Notes: generated by a model not told the origin, from the letters alone. Shown: positions 35,347 through 44,845, counted from the stretch's first letter. The stretch is DNA of 64,000 nucleotides from Actinomyces sp. oral taxon 171 str. F0337 (GCF_005696555.1 NZ_CP040005.1:2170001-2234000); one strand, 5' to 3'. Numbers and translations are program-made.

Positions 35347-36345
35347 ATGCAACCCCCATTGCATCAGAGTGGAGCCAGCCCACGACGCAACGTCGTGGCA
35401 CTGGACATCGGCGGCACCAAGATCAACGCTGCGCTGGTACGTATCAGCGGCGGCGACGCCGAGATCATCACGTCAGCAACAACCCCGACCGTGGCTAAGG
35501 ACGGCAGTGACGGTATCCTGGCGGCGGCCGTTCGAGTAGCCAGGGATGTGCTCTCGGGTCACCCAGGCGTTCAGCTCGACGCTGTCGGTATGTCAGCAGG
35601 CGGAGTCATAGATTCCAGTCGTGGTGTCGTCACTCACGCCACTGACACTATCCCGGGTTGGAGAGGAGCCGACCTCTCCGCACCATTCACTGCCGAGTTC
35701 TCCGCACCTTTCCGTGCTCTGAACGACGCCCACGCGCATGGCTTGGGCGAAGCCCTCTTCGGAGCTGGCCGCGATCACCGCTCAATGATGATGGTGGCCG
35801 TCGGCACAGGAATCGGTGGGAGCATCGTGACCAACGGGAGCCTCCTTCAAGGATCCCATGGTGCAGCTGGACACCTTGGGCACATCGGTGTCAGTGAGGC
35901 CGAGGGGATGAAGTGCACCTGCGGGCGCAACGGACACATCGAGGCATTGGCCTCAGGCCCGGGAATCCTACGTGTCGCCAAGAAGCTGAATGCTGGTGAT
36001 GACGCAACGAAGGACGGAAAGGCCCTCGCTCGAGCCGCAGAGGAGGGCAATACCGCCGCGCAGGAGGCATACCGCATCGCAGGATTCGCCACAGGCAGAG
36101 TCATCGGCAGCCTGCTCAACACCCTCGACGTCGATCTAGTCACTCTTGCGGGTGGCGTCACCGAGGCCTACAGCGGGTGGATCGACGCGGTCAAGCAGGG
36201 AGTGGCCCATGACGCCATGGACGTAGTCGCCAACACTCCTATCACCACCGCGACCCGAGGCTCACAGGCAGCCCTGCTGGGTGCCGCCGCTTTTTCCCTG
36301 AATTTCCCGACATGTGACATCCCTACTGAAGGAACGGAAGCCTGA
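35347..36345 (+). CDS. ROK-family kinase, probable N-acetylmannosamine kinase
   Basis: 332 residues; AAGGAGAG lies about ten bases before the ATG. The phosphate loop ALDIGGTKINAA, LNDAHAHGLGEALFG, VAVGTGIGG and GHLGHIG are ROK signatures. The zinc motif reads CTCGRNGHIE, so the third Cys of the usual C-x-C-G-x-x-G-C-x-E is His. The N-terminal 14 residues precede the fold and may not all be translated. It probably phosphorylates ManNAc to ManNAc-6-phosphate, because NanE is in the same operon; glucose or GlcNAc kinase activity cannot be excluded. Confidence 0.85.
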   Translation: MQPPLHQSGASPRRNVVALDIGGTKINAALVRISGGDAEIITSATTPTVAKDGSDGILAAAVRVARDVLSGHPGVQLDAVGMSAGGVIDSSRGVVTHATDTIPGWRGADLSAPFTAEFSAPFRALNDAHAHGLGEALFGAGRDHRSMMMVAVGTGIGGSIVTNGSLLQGSHGAAGHLGHIGVSEAEGMKCTCGRNGHIEALASGPGILRVAKKLNAGDDATKDGKALARAAEEGNTAAQEAYRIAGFATGRVIGSLLNTLDVDLVTLAGGVTEAYSGWIDAVKQGVAHDAMDVVANTPITTATRGSQAALLGAAAFSLNFPTCDIPTEGTEA

Positions 36346-36347
36346 CC

Positions 36348-37703
36348 ATGACAACGCCTGGAACCCGAAATGGCCACGTCATCTGGGCCACTTCCATCAT
36401 CGCGCTGGGCGGACTGCTCTTCGGCTACGACACCGGAGTCATTTCCGGGGCATTACCCGCCATGACCGACTACTTCGGACTGACACCCTTCACCTCAGGC
36501 GTCGTCGTCTCTTCCCTCACCGTGGGAGCCGCGCTGGGAGCTATGTCCTCCGGACGTCTGTCTGACAAGTTCGGGCGTCGACCTGTCCTCCTAGCCGCAT
36601 CTGCCGTATTCGTCATTGGTTCACTGATGGCCGCGTTCTCAACGTCTGTACCAATCATGGTGGTCTCCCGGGTCATCCTAGGATTGGCTGTCGGATGCGC
36701 CTCCAGCATCGTCCCCGTATTCATCTCCGAACTCGCCCCGGCAGACCTACGAGGCAGACTGGTCAGCTTGAACCAACTGATGATCGTCTCCGGCATCATG
36801 TTCGCCTACCTGTCCAATTACGCGCTTGCCGGTATCAACCAGGACTGGCGCTGGATGATCGGCCTAGCAGTCATCCCCTCTCTGCTCCTGGGCATCGGAG
36901 TCCTCAGCCTGGCGGAATCACCGCGTTGGCTCGCCATCAACGGCCGTAGCGATGAGGCTCAGAAGGTGCTAGAAAAGTTCCGCACCCCAGAAGAGGTGAA
37001 GACCGAGCTTGAGGACATCCGCTCCACTGACGAGACCACCCAGTCTGATGGATGGAAGGCACTGCTCGATCCCCGGCTACGCCATGTTCTCGTCGCAGGT
37101 GTAGGGCTGCAGATCCTAGGACAGCTCACTGGCGTCAACGCCGTGGTCTACTACGCCCCGTCCATCTTCGAGAGCGCTGGACTCGGCGCCTCATCGGCCC
37201 TTCTCGCTACGGTGGGTGTAGGCGTTATCAACATCATCTTTACGGTTATAGGGATGGGGTTGGTAGACAAGATCGGTCGCACCAAACTGCTCGCAGCCGG
37301 TGCCGCAGGGCAAGCGATCTGTCTCGCCGTCTTCGCTTTCCTACTCATGGGTGGAATTACCTCCGGCGCCACCTCTTTCATCGGAGTTGCCTGCATATTC
37401 CTGTACATTGCCGCAGTCGCCGTCGGACTGGACATCGTCGTCTTCATCATTCCTTCCGAGCTGTATCCCCTACGAATCCGTGCGACCGCCATGAGCCTGA
37501 CTATCGGAGTCAACTGGACGCTGAGCTTCATTGTCTCGCTAACCTTCCTCAGCCTCTTCGATGCCCTTGGTGGAGTCGGCACCTTCGGGATCTACGCCGT
37601 TGCAACGGCTCTCCTGGCTGTCTTCGCCCTGAAGGTCATTCCTGAGACATGCGGTAAAACACTTGAGGACATCGAGCGCGAGTATGTCAGGAGAGAAGCA
37701 TGA
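36348..37703 (+). CDS. MFS sugar-porter (SP family) transporter
   Basis: 451 residues, 12 membrane segments. SP-family signatures: GLLFGYDTGVISGALPA, DKFGRRPVLL, AESPRWL, GQLTGVNAVVYYAP, DKIGRTKLL and PETCGKTLEDIE. It is of the XylE/GalP/inositol type, a proton symporter at the cytoplasmic membrane, and not a NanT-type sialic acid carrier. In this operon it is the obvious uptake route for the substrate, presumably ManNAc or a derivative. Two bases separate it from the kinase gene and it overlaps the next gene by four. Confidence 0.9.
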   Translation: MTTPGTRNGHVIWATSIIALGGLLFGYDTGVISGALPAMTDYFGLTPFTSGVVVSSLTVGAALGAMSSGRLSDKFGRRPVLLAASAVFVIGSLMAAFSTSVPIMVVSRVILGLAVGCASSIVPVFISELAPADLRGRLVSLNQLMIVSGIMFAYLSNYALAGINQDWRWMIGLAVIPSLLLGIGVLSLAESPRWLAINGRSDEAQKVLEKFRTPEEVKTELEDIRSTDETTQSDGWKALLDPRLRHVLVAGVGLQILGQLTGVNAVVYYAPSIFESAGLGASSALLATVGVGVINIIFTVIGMGLVDKIGRTKLLAAGAAGQAICLAVFAFLLMGGITSGATSFIGVACIFLYIAAVAVGLDIVVFIIPSELYPLRIRATAMSLTIGVNWTLSFIVSLTFLSLFDALGGVGTFGIYAVATALLAVFALKVIPETCGKTLEDIEREYVRREA

Positions 37704-38500
37704 CAAGCACGTCTGGAATCGCGCGCATCCACACCATCAAATCCGGAGCGCCTCAGCTCTTCCTTAATCATGGTGTCACCGACAACGCAGCATCGCTGGC
37801 AGCCGCGCACCGGCACTGGCGGAATGACTACGACGTCACCTCCATAGATGCACGCGGTCACGGCCTATCCGCCCATTTCAGCCCCGCAGAGCTAAACGAT
37901 CCAGTTGGGGTAATGGTCAAGGACCTCATCACCATCCTCGAGGGCCGCGAGCACAGCACTGCGCTGATCTTGATTGGCCATTCAATGGGCGGTGCGGTTG
38001 CAGCGGCCGCTGCCGCTCAGCGTCCGGATCTCGTTGACGCACTGGTTCTAGAAGAACCTGCGTGGCTCTCCGAGGATCAGAGAACCGCTTACAGCAACGA
38101 CGCGCCAGCACTGGCTACCCGTATGGCATGGATCTCAGATCATCCGGACAAGGCGCTAACCGAGAACCGAGAGCTTTACCCCGCGTGGGACCTCGAAGAG
38201 TCCTGTGCGTGGTTGCAGGGCAAGGTTCAGGTAGATCGAGACTTCATCCGCACCGGCTATGTCTCCCCCCATACCTCCTGGAAAGAGACGGCGTCGGTCC
38301 TGACTATGCCCACGCTCCTAGTGACGTCTGACGGCGATGACGTCCTCCTGGGAGTTTACGGACTACAGGCGGTTCATTCTCTCGGCAACACCATAATCCG
38401 TACAACCCTAGTTCCTGGAGCATCTCACTGCGTGCGCCGTGACCAGTCCGAGGGCTTCTATGCGGTGTGCGACTCGTTCCTGAAGGAGGTCATCTCATGA
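37700..38500 (+). CDS. Alpha/beta hydrolase (first of two in the operon)
   Basis: 266 residues. NHGVTDNAASL carries the oxyanion region, GHSMGGAVAAAA the nucleophile Ser, VTSDGDDVLLG the acidic residue and PGASHCVRR the His, so the triad is complete. No signal peptide; cytoplasmic. It is coupled by ATGA overlaps to the transporter before it and the esterase after it. The substrate is unknown; position suggests removal of an ester or acyl group from the imported amino sugar. Confidence 0.82.
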   Translation: MTSTSGIARIHTIKSGAPQLFLNHGVTDNAASLAAAHRHWRNDYDVTSIDARGHGLSAHFSPAELNDPVGVMVKDLITILEGREHSTALILIGHSMGGAVAAAAAAQRPDLVDALVLEEPAWLSEDQRTAYSNDAPALATRMAWISDHPDKALTENRELYPAWDLEESCAWLQGKVQVDRDFIRTGYVSPHTSWKETASVLTMPTLLVTSDGDDVLLGVYGLQAVHSLGNTIIRTTLVPGASHCVRRDQSEGFYAVCDSFLKEVIS

Positions 38501-39420
38501 CATTTGAGCCTTCTCGCCTTCTTGATCCTGAAGTGGTGGTAGCTGTGGAGGAGGTTCCTCCCCAGACCACCTGGGATCCACAGACGATGCGTGCCGCAGG
38601 GGCAACGATCCTCGACCAGGATACCCCCGTCCCTGAGGGGCTTACTCGCACAGTCCTCACAGTTCCGACCGATGGCGGGGAATTGGAACTGAGAGTTCAT
38701 GCCCCGGAGGATGGTGAGAGCGCGGTCATCCTATCCATTCATGGTGGAGGCTTTGTTGCTGGGCAGGCAAAGTACGACGACGCGTGGAACGCCGTTCTAT
38801 CCCTGCGCACCGGCGCAACGGTCGTAAGCCCTAACTACCGACTCGCTCCTGAAGCCCCTTTTCCACTTCCACTCGAGGACTGCGTTGCCGCCTGGACATG
38901 GATCCTCACGCAGTACCCGGAAGCAACGCGATTCATCTACGGCGACTCCGCCGGGGGAAACCTGGCTGCGGGGCTATCTCTTCGATGTCGAGATACTGGA
39001 ATCCGCGTGCCGGACTATGTATTCCTCATTGAACCGGTGCTGGACGACCGTCTGAGTACTGCCTCGATGCAGGGCGCCACCAGTACAGCCGTATGGGACT
39101 TGCCGAACGCAACTGCTTCGTGGAAGGCATATCTTGGTGATCAAAAGCCGACGCCCCACGCGGCACCGGCAAGAGAGACCGATCTTTCAGGGTTTCCGCC
39201 AACATTCCTTCTTGCGAACCAGTGCGATCCTCTCCTGGATGAGAATCTTGCATTCGCTAGATCTCTGACGGAGGCAAACGTTCCTACCGAGGCGATCCTG
39301 CTTCCCGGAACCTGCCACGGGATTCTCGGTCTCAACGGGCCAAGGATCGCCGACAGGGCGAGGAAATTGGTTCTCGAGCGATTGGTAGACCTCATCGGCA
39401 TCGGGAGACCCTATGAGTGA
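38497..39420 (+). CDS. Alpha/beta hydrolase fold-3 (HSL/family IV) esterase
   Basis: 307 residues from ATG 38497, overlapping the preceding stop by four bases. SIHGGGFVAGQ is the oxyanion HGGG motif of the hormone-sensitive-lipase family; YGDSAGGNLAAG holds the nucleophile; NQCDPLLDENLAF the Asp; PGTCHGI the His. It is fully equipped as a carboxylesterase for short acyl esters. It is sequence-distinct from the hydrolase just upstream, so this is not a tandem duplicate. A sugar O-deacetylase role is inferred from context only. Confidence 0.85.
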   Translation: MTFEPSRLLDPEVVVAVEEVPPQTTWDPQTMRAAGATILDQDTPVPEGLTRTVLTVPTDGGELELRVHAPEDGESAVILSIHGGGFVAGQAKYDDAWNAVLSLRTGATVVSPNYRLAPEAPFPLPLEDCVAAWTWILTQYPEATRFIYGDSAGGNLAAGLSLRCRDTGIRVPDYVFLIEPVLDDRLSTASMQGATSTAVWDLPNATASWKAYLGDQKPTPHAAPARETDLSGFPPTFLLANQCDPLLDENLAFARSLTEANVPTEAILLPGTCHGILGLNGPRIADRARKLVLERLVDLIGIGRPYE

Positions 39421-40117
39421 CATCATCGAAGCACTTCGCGGCGGACTCATCGTCTCTTGCCAGGCATATCCAGGCGAACCAATGCTCCATCCGCAAACTA
39501 TGACCCAGGTCGCCCAGTCGGTAGTCCGTGGCGGAGCCGTGGGTGTGCGACTTAAGGGCCTGGACGATCTCCGCCTCGCCAGATCGGTGTTGCACGTCCC
39601 CATCATCGGGCTGGTGAAGGTCGGCAACGTCGGCGTCTACATCACTCCCACGCTCAAGGATGCGCTCGCTGTAGCCGAGACTGGGTGCGAGATCGTTGCC
39701 ATTGATGGAACACGCCGCCCTCGCCCCGATGGGTATTCTCTCAGGGAAACCATCACCGAGGTGCAGCGTCAGTTCCCCGGTACCCTCCTCATGGCGGACT
39801 GCGGCTCGCTGGACGACGGCCTAGCCAGTCGGGATGCGGGCGCTGATCTCGTGGGGACGACTCTGGCCGGATACAGCGGTGAGCGCCAAGCAACGCATGG
39901 TCCCGACTTGGAGCTGGTTGAGGATCTGAGCGAGCACATCGATGTTCCGATCATTGCCGAGGGCCGAATTCACAATGCTAGCGAAGCGGCTCAGGCCTTA
40001 CAACGCGGGGCTCTAGCCGTCACCATTGGTACGGCGATCACGCACCCGGAATCGATCACCCGTTGGTTCTGCGACGGAATTGCGCAGGCGCATGGAGACG
40101 GCGTGAATAGTAAGTAG
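39413..40117 (+). CDS. nanE: N-acetylmannosamine-6-phosphate 2-epimerase
   Basis: 234 residues, TIM barrel. LIVSCQAYPGEPM at the N-terminus, GLVKVGN with catalytic Lys, EIVAIDGTRRPRP, LLMADCGSLDDG, GTTLAGYSG and PIIAEGRIHN with catalytic Glu are all typical of NanE. It converts ManNAc-6-P to GlcNAc-6-P, feeding NagA/NagB (not in this window). It overlaps the esterase gene by eight bases and is the last operon gene, followed by a hairpin. No N-acetylneuraminate lyase is present here. Confidence 0.94.
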   Translation: MSDIIEALRGGLIVSCQAYPGEPMLHPQTMTQVAQSVVRGGAVGVRLKGLDDLRLARSVLHVPIIGLVKVGNVGVYITPTLKDALAVAETGCEIVAIDGTRRPRPDGYSLRETITEVQRQFPGTLLMADCGSLDDGLASRDAGADLVGTTLAGYSGERQATHGPDLELVEDLSEHIDVPIIAEGRIHNASEAAQALQRGALAVTIGTAITHPESITRWFCDGIAQAHGDGVNSK

Positions 40118-40153
40118 TCGAGGAACATCAAGGCGCGATTGTTCCGCCGATCT

Positions 40154-40186
40154 GGTGGGCTCGTCAACGGTGTTGACGAGCCCACC
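40154..40186 (+). terminator. Hairpin ending the ManNAc operon
   Basis: A perfect 15-bp stem with a 3-base loop (40154-40168 with 40172-40186), 36 bases after the nanE stop. No T tract follows, so it may be a weak or Rho-assisted terminator, and it can also fold on the opposite strand downstream of prmC. Confidence 0.65.
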
Positions 40187-40193
40187 ACCAGTC

Positions 40194-40270
40194 CACATCT
40201 GCTCAATCTGCGACGCCTCAGCTCACCGAGTGCGAGTGAGCATCACACTGCCGAAACAAGTATCCGCCGC
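40194..40270. repeat. Diverged 77-bp direct repeat, right copy
   Basis: Partner of 33738-33814 (64 of 77 bases). Minus-strand reading gives TCFGSVMLTRTR, a TGA, then AEASQIEQM, so it is a non-coding relic of the same C-terminal peptide. Only 67 bases separate it from the prmC end, against 432 in the left copy, where most of the nucleotidyltransferase gene fills the gap. Confidence 0.75.
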
Positions 40271-40336
40271 GGTCGGGCTCGGGGCGACCTTCAGAACCAC
40301 AGGGACTCTCAACACCGCTGGCCCCGCCGGCGGGGT

Positions 40337-41242
40337 TTACCGCACGGCGCGCAGGTAGCGATCGCGGCCGGTGAGGTCCTGGCCGGTCTCGGCCTGCTTG
40401 AACCCGGCCCCGAGCGCGGCCGCACGTAGCAGCGCCCCCTGCTCGTGGTCGTGCTCCATGACGAGCACCCCGCCGGTGCGCAGCAGCGCGACCGAACGCA
40501 CCAGGACATCGATCGGGATATCCAGCCCGTCAGGTCCCCCGCCGTAGAGCGCCACCGTGGGCTCGTGCTGGGCCGTCTCAGTGTCCTCCACGGCGCCGGC
40601 CGGCACGTAGGGCGGGTTGGAGACGACGACGTCGACCTGCCCATTGAGGTCGTGAAGGACTAGCGGGTCGGTGGCGTCGGCGTGGATCACCTCGACGCGT
40701 CCGGGCACCAACCGCTCGCAGTTCTCGCGGGCCAGGGAGGCAGCGGTCTCGCTGATCTCGACGGCGACCACCCGGGCTCCCGGCACCTCCTTGGCGACGC
40801 AGGCCGCGATCGCGCCCGAGCCGGTGCACAGGTCAGCGGTCAGGACCACTCCCCCGCCGCCGTCCATCACCTCGCGGGCCGCCTCAATGGCGGCCCCGGC
40901 CACCACCTCGGTCTCCGGGCGCACGATAAACACGCCGGGACGGCTGATGAGCTCGGCGCCCCGCAGCCACATGCGGCCGATGATGTGCTGGAGCGGCTCA
41001 CGGCACTCGCGGCGCAGCACCAGCGCGTCATAGGCGGCCGGGAAATCGCCGTCGGCGCCGTCGGCCAACAGCAGGGCCCGCCCCAGCAGGTGCTCGGCCA
41101 GGATTCGGGCGTCGACCTGAGGACTGGTCACGCCGGCAGCAGCCAGCCGACCGGCCGCCTGACGCACCAGCGCCCGCAGCCCGTAGCGGTCCACCGCGCC
41201 CGCCGGCGCGCCGCCACACAACTCAGGAACCACTGCCCTCAC
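40337..41242 (-). CDS. prmC: Peptide chain release factor N5-glutamine methyltransferase
   Basis: 301 residues from GTG 41242 (a second GTG at 41233 is possible). It methylates the Gln of the GGQ motif in release factors using S-adenosylmethionine. The N-terminal helical domain ends near residue 95; [10 protein letters not shown] is the SAM loop and VVSNPPYVP the N-P-P-Y motif that binds the substrate Gln. It overlaps prfA by about 20 bases, and its substrate RF1 is the neighbour. Its last 80 bases are one arm of the direct repeat bounding the ManNAc island. Confidence 0.95.
   Translation of the reverse strand: MRAVVPELCGGAPAGAVDRYGLRALVRQAAGRLAAAGVTSPQVDARILAEHLLGRALLLADGADGDFPAAYDALVLRRECREPLQHIIGRMWLRGAELISRPGVFIVRPETEVVAGAAIEAAREVMDGGGGVVLTADLCTGSGAIAACVAKEVPGARVVAVEISETAASLARENCERLVPGRVEVIHADATDPLVLHDLNGQVDVVVSNPPYVPAGAVEDTETAQHEPTVALYGGGPDGLDIPIDVLVRSVALLRTGGVLVMEHDHEQGALLRAAALGAGFKQAETGQDLTGRDRYLRAVR
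40338..40417. repeat. 80-bp direct repeat, right copy (prmC 3' end)
   Basis: Matches 34247-34326 at 78 of 80 bases in the same orientation. It is part of the intact prmC gene. The pair brackets the 6-kb segment with the GntR-ROK-MFS-hydrolase-esterase-NanE operon and looks like attL/attR or recombination junctions. Confidence 0.85.
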
Positions 41243-42317
41243 CCACCTGGGATAATCGTTCAGCCTCGTCCATGGCGATGGCCGAGGCGATCACCGGGCC
41301 GAGATCACCGTCAAGAACGGCGTCGAGGTTGTAGGCCTTGAAGCCGGTGCGGTGGTCGGCGATCCGGTTCTCAGGGAAATTGTAGGTCCGGATGCGCTCG
41401 GAGCGGTCCACAGTGCGCACCTGACTGCGACGGGCCTGCGCCGCCTCGGCGGCCGCGGCCGCCGCACGCTCAGCCAGGAGCCGGGCCCGCAGGACCCGCA
41501 TGGCCGCCTCCTTGTTCTGCAGCTGAGACTTCTCGTTCTGCATGGACACGACGATCCCCGTGGGTAGGTGCGTGATACGCACCGCCGAGTCCGTGGTGTT
41601 GACGCTCTGGCCCCCTGGCCCCGAGGAGCGGAAGACGTCGATGCGCAGATCGGCGGCGTCGATCTGGAGCTCGCCGGGGTCATCGGCCTCCGGCATGACG
41701 AGGACGCCGGCCGCGGAGGTGTGGATGCGCCCCTGGGACTCGGTGACCGGGACGCGCTGGACACGGTGGACACCGCCCTCGTACTTCAGGTGCGCCCACA
41801 CCCCGTCCTGGGGCTCCGTGGGCCCACGGGTCTTGATGGCCAGGCGCACGTCCTTGTAGCCACCCAGGTCGGAGTCGGTGGCGTCAAGGACCTCCACGGC
41901 CCATCCCTGCCGCTCGGCGTAGCGGGAGTACATACGTGCCAGGTCGGAGGCGAACAGCGCCGACTCCTCACCGCCCTCACCCGCCTTGACCTCGATGATG
42001 ACGTCGCGGGCGTCATCGGGATCCCGGGGTACGAGGACCTCGCGCAGGTGCTCACCGGCCGCAGCCTCAGCAGTCTCAAGAGCCGGCACCTCGGCGGCGA
42101 AGTCCTCGTCCTCCGCGGCCAGCTCGCGGACGTCGGCCAGGTCGGCGCTGGCCGCCTGCCAGGCCCGGTAGGCGGAGACGACCCTGCCCAGCTCGGCGTA
42201 GCGGCGCCCCAGCCGACGCATGGCACCGGGGTCGGCGGCCGCCGGCCCGGCCATCTCGGCCTCGATATCCGCGTACTCGGCCAGGAGCGGCTCTGCGGCG
42301 GAGAAGTCCTCACTCAT
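41223..42317 (-). CDS. prfA: Peptide chain release factor 1
   Basis: 364 residues from ATG 42317 (AAGGA upstream); a longer in-frame start at 42335 is less likely. It ends translation at UAA and [16 protein letters not shown] holds the stop-codon tripeptide PVT of RF1 (about 188), and [11 protein letters not shown] the GGQ that triggers peptide release (about 235), the target of PrmC. The N-terminal helical domain is Ala/Asp-rich. It follows rpmE in the conserved rho-rpmE-prfA-prmC order. Confidence 0.96.
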   Translation of the reverse strand: MSEDFSAAEPLLAEYADIEAEMAGPAAADPGAMRRLGRRYAELGRVVSAYRAWQAASADLADVRELAAEDEDFAAEVPALETAEAAAGEHLREVLVPRDPDDARDVIIEVKAGEGGEESALFASDLARMYSRYAERQGWAVEVLDATDSDLGGYKDVRLAIKTRGPTEPQDGVWAHLKYEGGVHRVQRVPVTESQGRIHTSAAGVLVMPEADDPGELQIDAADLRIDVFRSSGPGGQSVNTTDSAVRITHLPTGIVVSMQNEKSQLQNKEAAMRVLRARLLAERAAAAAAEAAQARRSQVRTVDRSERIRTYNFPENRIADHRTGFKAYNLDAVLDGDLGPVIASAIAMDEAERLSQVGEGSGS

Positions 42318-42385
42318 GGACTCGGGTTCCTTCACTGGCTAGGAGTCGTGCTGACGGGCGCCAGCGGCACTCGTGCGATATGCAA

Positions 42386-42427
42386 ACGACGCCGACGGCG
42401 GCTCTGGGAGCCGGCCGCCGGCGTCGT
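42386..42427 (-). terminator. Terminator between rpmE and prfA
   Basis: A long GC-rich hairpin (ACGACGCCG at 42386-42394 with CGGCGTCGT at 42419-42427, extended inward with one bulge). On the minus strand TTTGCAT follows. It lies ten bases after the rpmE stop and may attenuate read-through into prfA. Confidence 0.75.
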
Positions 42428-42436
42428 GAGACGCGG

Positions 42437-42649
42437 CTACTTGCTGCGCTTGCCGTACCGGGCCTCGAAGCGGGCAACACGGCCACCGGTGTCGAGGATC
42501 TTCTGTTTGCCGGTGTAGAACGGGTGGCAGGCCGAGCACACGTCCACGCGGATCTCACCGGAGGTGACGGTGGAGCGGGTCTCGAAGGTGTTGCCACAGG
42601 TGCACGTGACCGTGGTGGCCACGTAGTCGGGGTGGATGCCCTGCTTCAT
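42437..42649 (-). CDS. rpmE: 50S ribosomal protein L31
   Basis: 70 residues from ATG 42649 with AAGGAG upstream. [20 protein letters not shown] and [14 protein letters not shown] are L31 signatures. The Cys pairs (TCTC and CSAC) show the zinc-containing C+ form, whose paralogue is usually Zur-regulated and Cys-free; none is seen here. It follows rho as in many Actinobacteria. Confidence 0.97.
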   Translation of the reverse strand: MKQGIHPDYVATTVTCTCGNTFETRSTVTSGEIRVDVCSACHPFYTGKQKILDTGGRVARFEARYGKRSK

Positions 42650-42790
42650 AGGTTTCTCCTTAAGCGTCAGAGGGTCCCGGGTCCCACACGGGAGCGCGGG
42701 TGAACCGGAGGCCAGCAGCAGATTTTGCCACTGTCTCACGCACCATCGCAATGGCTGAGCCGCGTGAGACCGGGCACCTGGCCGGTTGCG

Positions 42791-44845
42791 TTACTCGTCC
42801 TCGCCGTCGGCCAGGGACGTGCCGGCCGGGGTGGTCTTGGACAGCACCATGAGGAACTCGGCGTTGGACTGGGTGTCCTTGAGCTTGGACAGCACCAGCT
42901 CGAGGGCCTGCTGCTGCTCGAGCCCGGCGAAGAGTCGACGCAGGCGCCACATGATCTTGAGCTGGGCGGGGTCGATGAGCAGCTCCTCGCGGCGGGTGCC
43001 GGAGGCGGCCACGTCCACGGCCGGGAAGATGCGCTTGTCGGCGAGCTGGCGCGACAGCCGCAGCTCCATGTTCCCGGTCCCCTTGAACTCCTCGAAGATG
43101 ACCTCATCCATCTTAGAGCCGGTCTCCACCAGGGCCGTGGCCAGGATGGTCAGACTGCCGCCGTTCTCCACGTTGCGGGCCGCCCCGAAGAAACGCTTGG
43201 GCGGGTAGAGGGCGGAGGCGTCCACACCACCGGAGAGGATCCGACCGCTGGCCGGGGCCGCCAGGTTGTAGGCGCGCCCGAGCCTGGTGATGGAGTCCAG
43301 CAGCACGACGACGTCCTGTCCCAGCTCCACGAGACGCTTGGCGCGCTCGATGGCCAGCTCGGCCACGATCGTGTGGTCGGAGGCGGGGCGGTCGAAGGTG
43401 GAGGCGATGACCTCGCCCTTGACCGTGCGCTGCATGTCGGTGACCTCCTCGGGGCGCTCGTCGACGAGCACGACCATGAGGTGGGCCTCGGGGTTGTTGA
43501 CGCTGATGGCGTTGGCGATCTGCTGCAGGACGATCGTCTTACCCGCCTTGGGCGGGGAGACGATGAGTCCGCGCTGTCCCTTGCCGATGGGCGAGACCAG
43601 GTCGATGATCCGCGGGGTGACGGCCTTGGGCGTGGTCTCCAGGCGCAGCTGCTCCTGGGGGTAGAGGGGGGTGAGCTTGGCGAACTCAGGGCGGCGCTTG
43701 GAGCGCTCGGCGTCCATGCCGTTGACGGTCTCGACGCTGACCATGGGGTTGTACTTGACCCGGCTGGCCCGGTTCTGACGGCGGTTGTTGCGCCCTCCCT
43801 GGTGAGGCGTGGAGGAATCCGCGCCCTCACGGACCCAGCCGGTCACGGCGTCGCCGGCACGCAGCCCGTTGTCCTTGATGAGCTGGTTGGAGACGTAGAC
43901 GTCCTTGGGGCCGGGCAGGTACCCGGAGGTGCGCAGGTAGGCGTGCTGGTTGTCGGTGACGTCCAGGATGCCGGCAACCGGCAGGAGGACCTCGTCCTCG
44001 CGTGGCTGGTTGCGGTTGCCGCGCCCCGCGTTGCTGTCCCGGCCCTCACGGCCGGAGTCCCGGTCATCGCGGTCGAAGCGGTCGCGTCCGCGCTTGCGGC
44101 CCCGACGGCGTCGCCCGCCGCGCTCGTCGTCGTAGCCGTCGGACTCGTCGTTGCCGTCCCGGCCCCGGCGCGGGCGCTCCTGGGACTCGACGACGGAGCT
44201 TCCAGTGGCATCGGCCAGGTCGCGCATGAGGGCGGCCTTGGCGTCGGCGTGATCCTCAGGCGAGTCGGTGCGGGGCTCGCGTGAGGCGCGCTCCTGGTTC
44301 TCGGGGGCGCCGGCGGAGGCCTGGGCGCGTCGGCGGCCGCGGCGAAGCTGGTCGCGCGAGGAGCGCTCAGTGCGCTCAGTGCGCTCACGCCAACGGCTGC
44401 GTGCGGGACGCTCCTCGTCGTGGCCGGAGCCGCTGGCCGAGTCGCTGCTGGAGGCACCGGACCGATCCGGCAGATCGAGGCCCAGGTCAAGAGCCGGCAC
44501 GGTCTGGCGCCCCTCGGGGGCGCCGGAGGCCGCCGTGGCGCGCCGGCGGCGGGAGCGCCCTGAGGCGTTCCGGGACTGCTCCGATGAGGGTTCACCAGTC
44601 GGAGAGGTGGAGGAAGAGGCAGAGGAGTCGGCGACGTCGGTCACCCCGGCATCGGACGAGCTGTCCGACGCGCTGTGGGAGTCGGGAGCGGAGGCGGAGG
44701 AGTCGCGCGCCTGACGGATGGCGGCGACGAGCTCACTCTTGCGCATACGGGAGGTGCCCTTGAGGCCCATGGAGCCGGCAAGCGACTGAAGCTCGGCCAG
44801 ACGCATGGTGGAAAGCGAGGGCTGGGCGCTGGAGGTCTCGGTCAC
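42791..44845 (-). CDS. rho: Transcription termination factor Rho
   Basis: 684 residues from GTG 44845, AGGA five to six bases upstream. The Rho N-domain (about 10-48) is followed by a 200-residue Arg/Asp/Ser-rich insertion (about 50-260), typical of high-GC Gram-positive Rho and probably RNA-binding and disordered. Then the OB-fold RNA-binding domain ([19 protein letters not shown]) and the RecA-like motor: [17 protein letters not shown] (about 430), [28 protein letters not shown] (arginine region) and the Q-loop. Terminates transcription genome-wide; the weak intrinsic terminators here may depend on it. Confidence 0.97.
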   Translation of the reverse strand: MTETSSAQPSLSTMRLAELQSLAGSMGLKGTSRMRKSELVAAIRQARDSSASAPDSHSASDSSSDAGVTDVADSSASSSTSPTGEPSSEQSRNASGRSRRRRATAASGAPEGRQTVPALDLGLDLPDRSGASSSDSASGSGHDEERPARSRWRERTERTERSSRDQLRRGRRRAQASAGAPENQERASREPRTDSPEDHADAKAALMRDLADATGSSVVESQERPRRGRDGNDESDGYDDERGGRRRRGRKRGRDRFDRDDRDSGREGRDSNAGRGNRNQPREDEVLLPVAGILDVTDNQHAYLRTSGYLPGPKDVYVSNQLIKDNGLRAGDAVTGWVREGADSSTPHQGGRNNRRQNRASRVKYNPMVSVETVNGMDAERSKRRPEFAKLTPLYPQEQLRLETTPKAVTPRIIDLVSPIGKGQRGLIVSPPKAGKTIVLQQIANAISVNNPEAHLMVVLVDERPEEVTDMQRTVKGEVIASTFDRPASDHTIVAELAIERAKRLVELGQDVVVLLDSITRLGRAYNLAAPASGRILSGGVDASALYPPKRFFGAARNVENGGSLTILATALVETGSKMDEVIFEEFKGTGNMELRLSRQLADKRIFPAVDVAASGTRREELLIDPAQLKIMWRLRRLFAGLEQQQALELVLSKLKDTQSNAEFLMVLSKTTPAGTSLADGEDE

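Noticed and set aside
34327..40337. Integrase, transposase or IS remnants in the ManNAc island
   Set aside because: I searched all frames in the gaps; nothing resembles a recombinase, and no terminal inverted repeats flank the segment.
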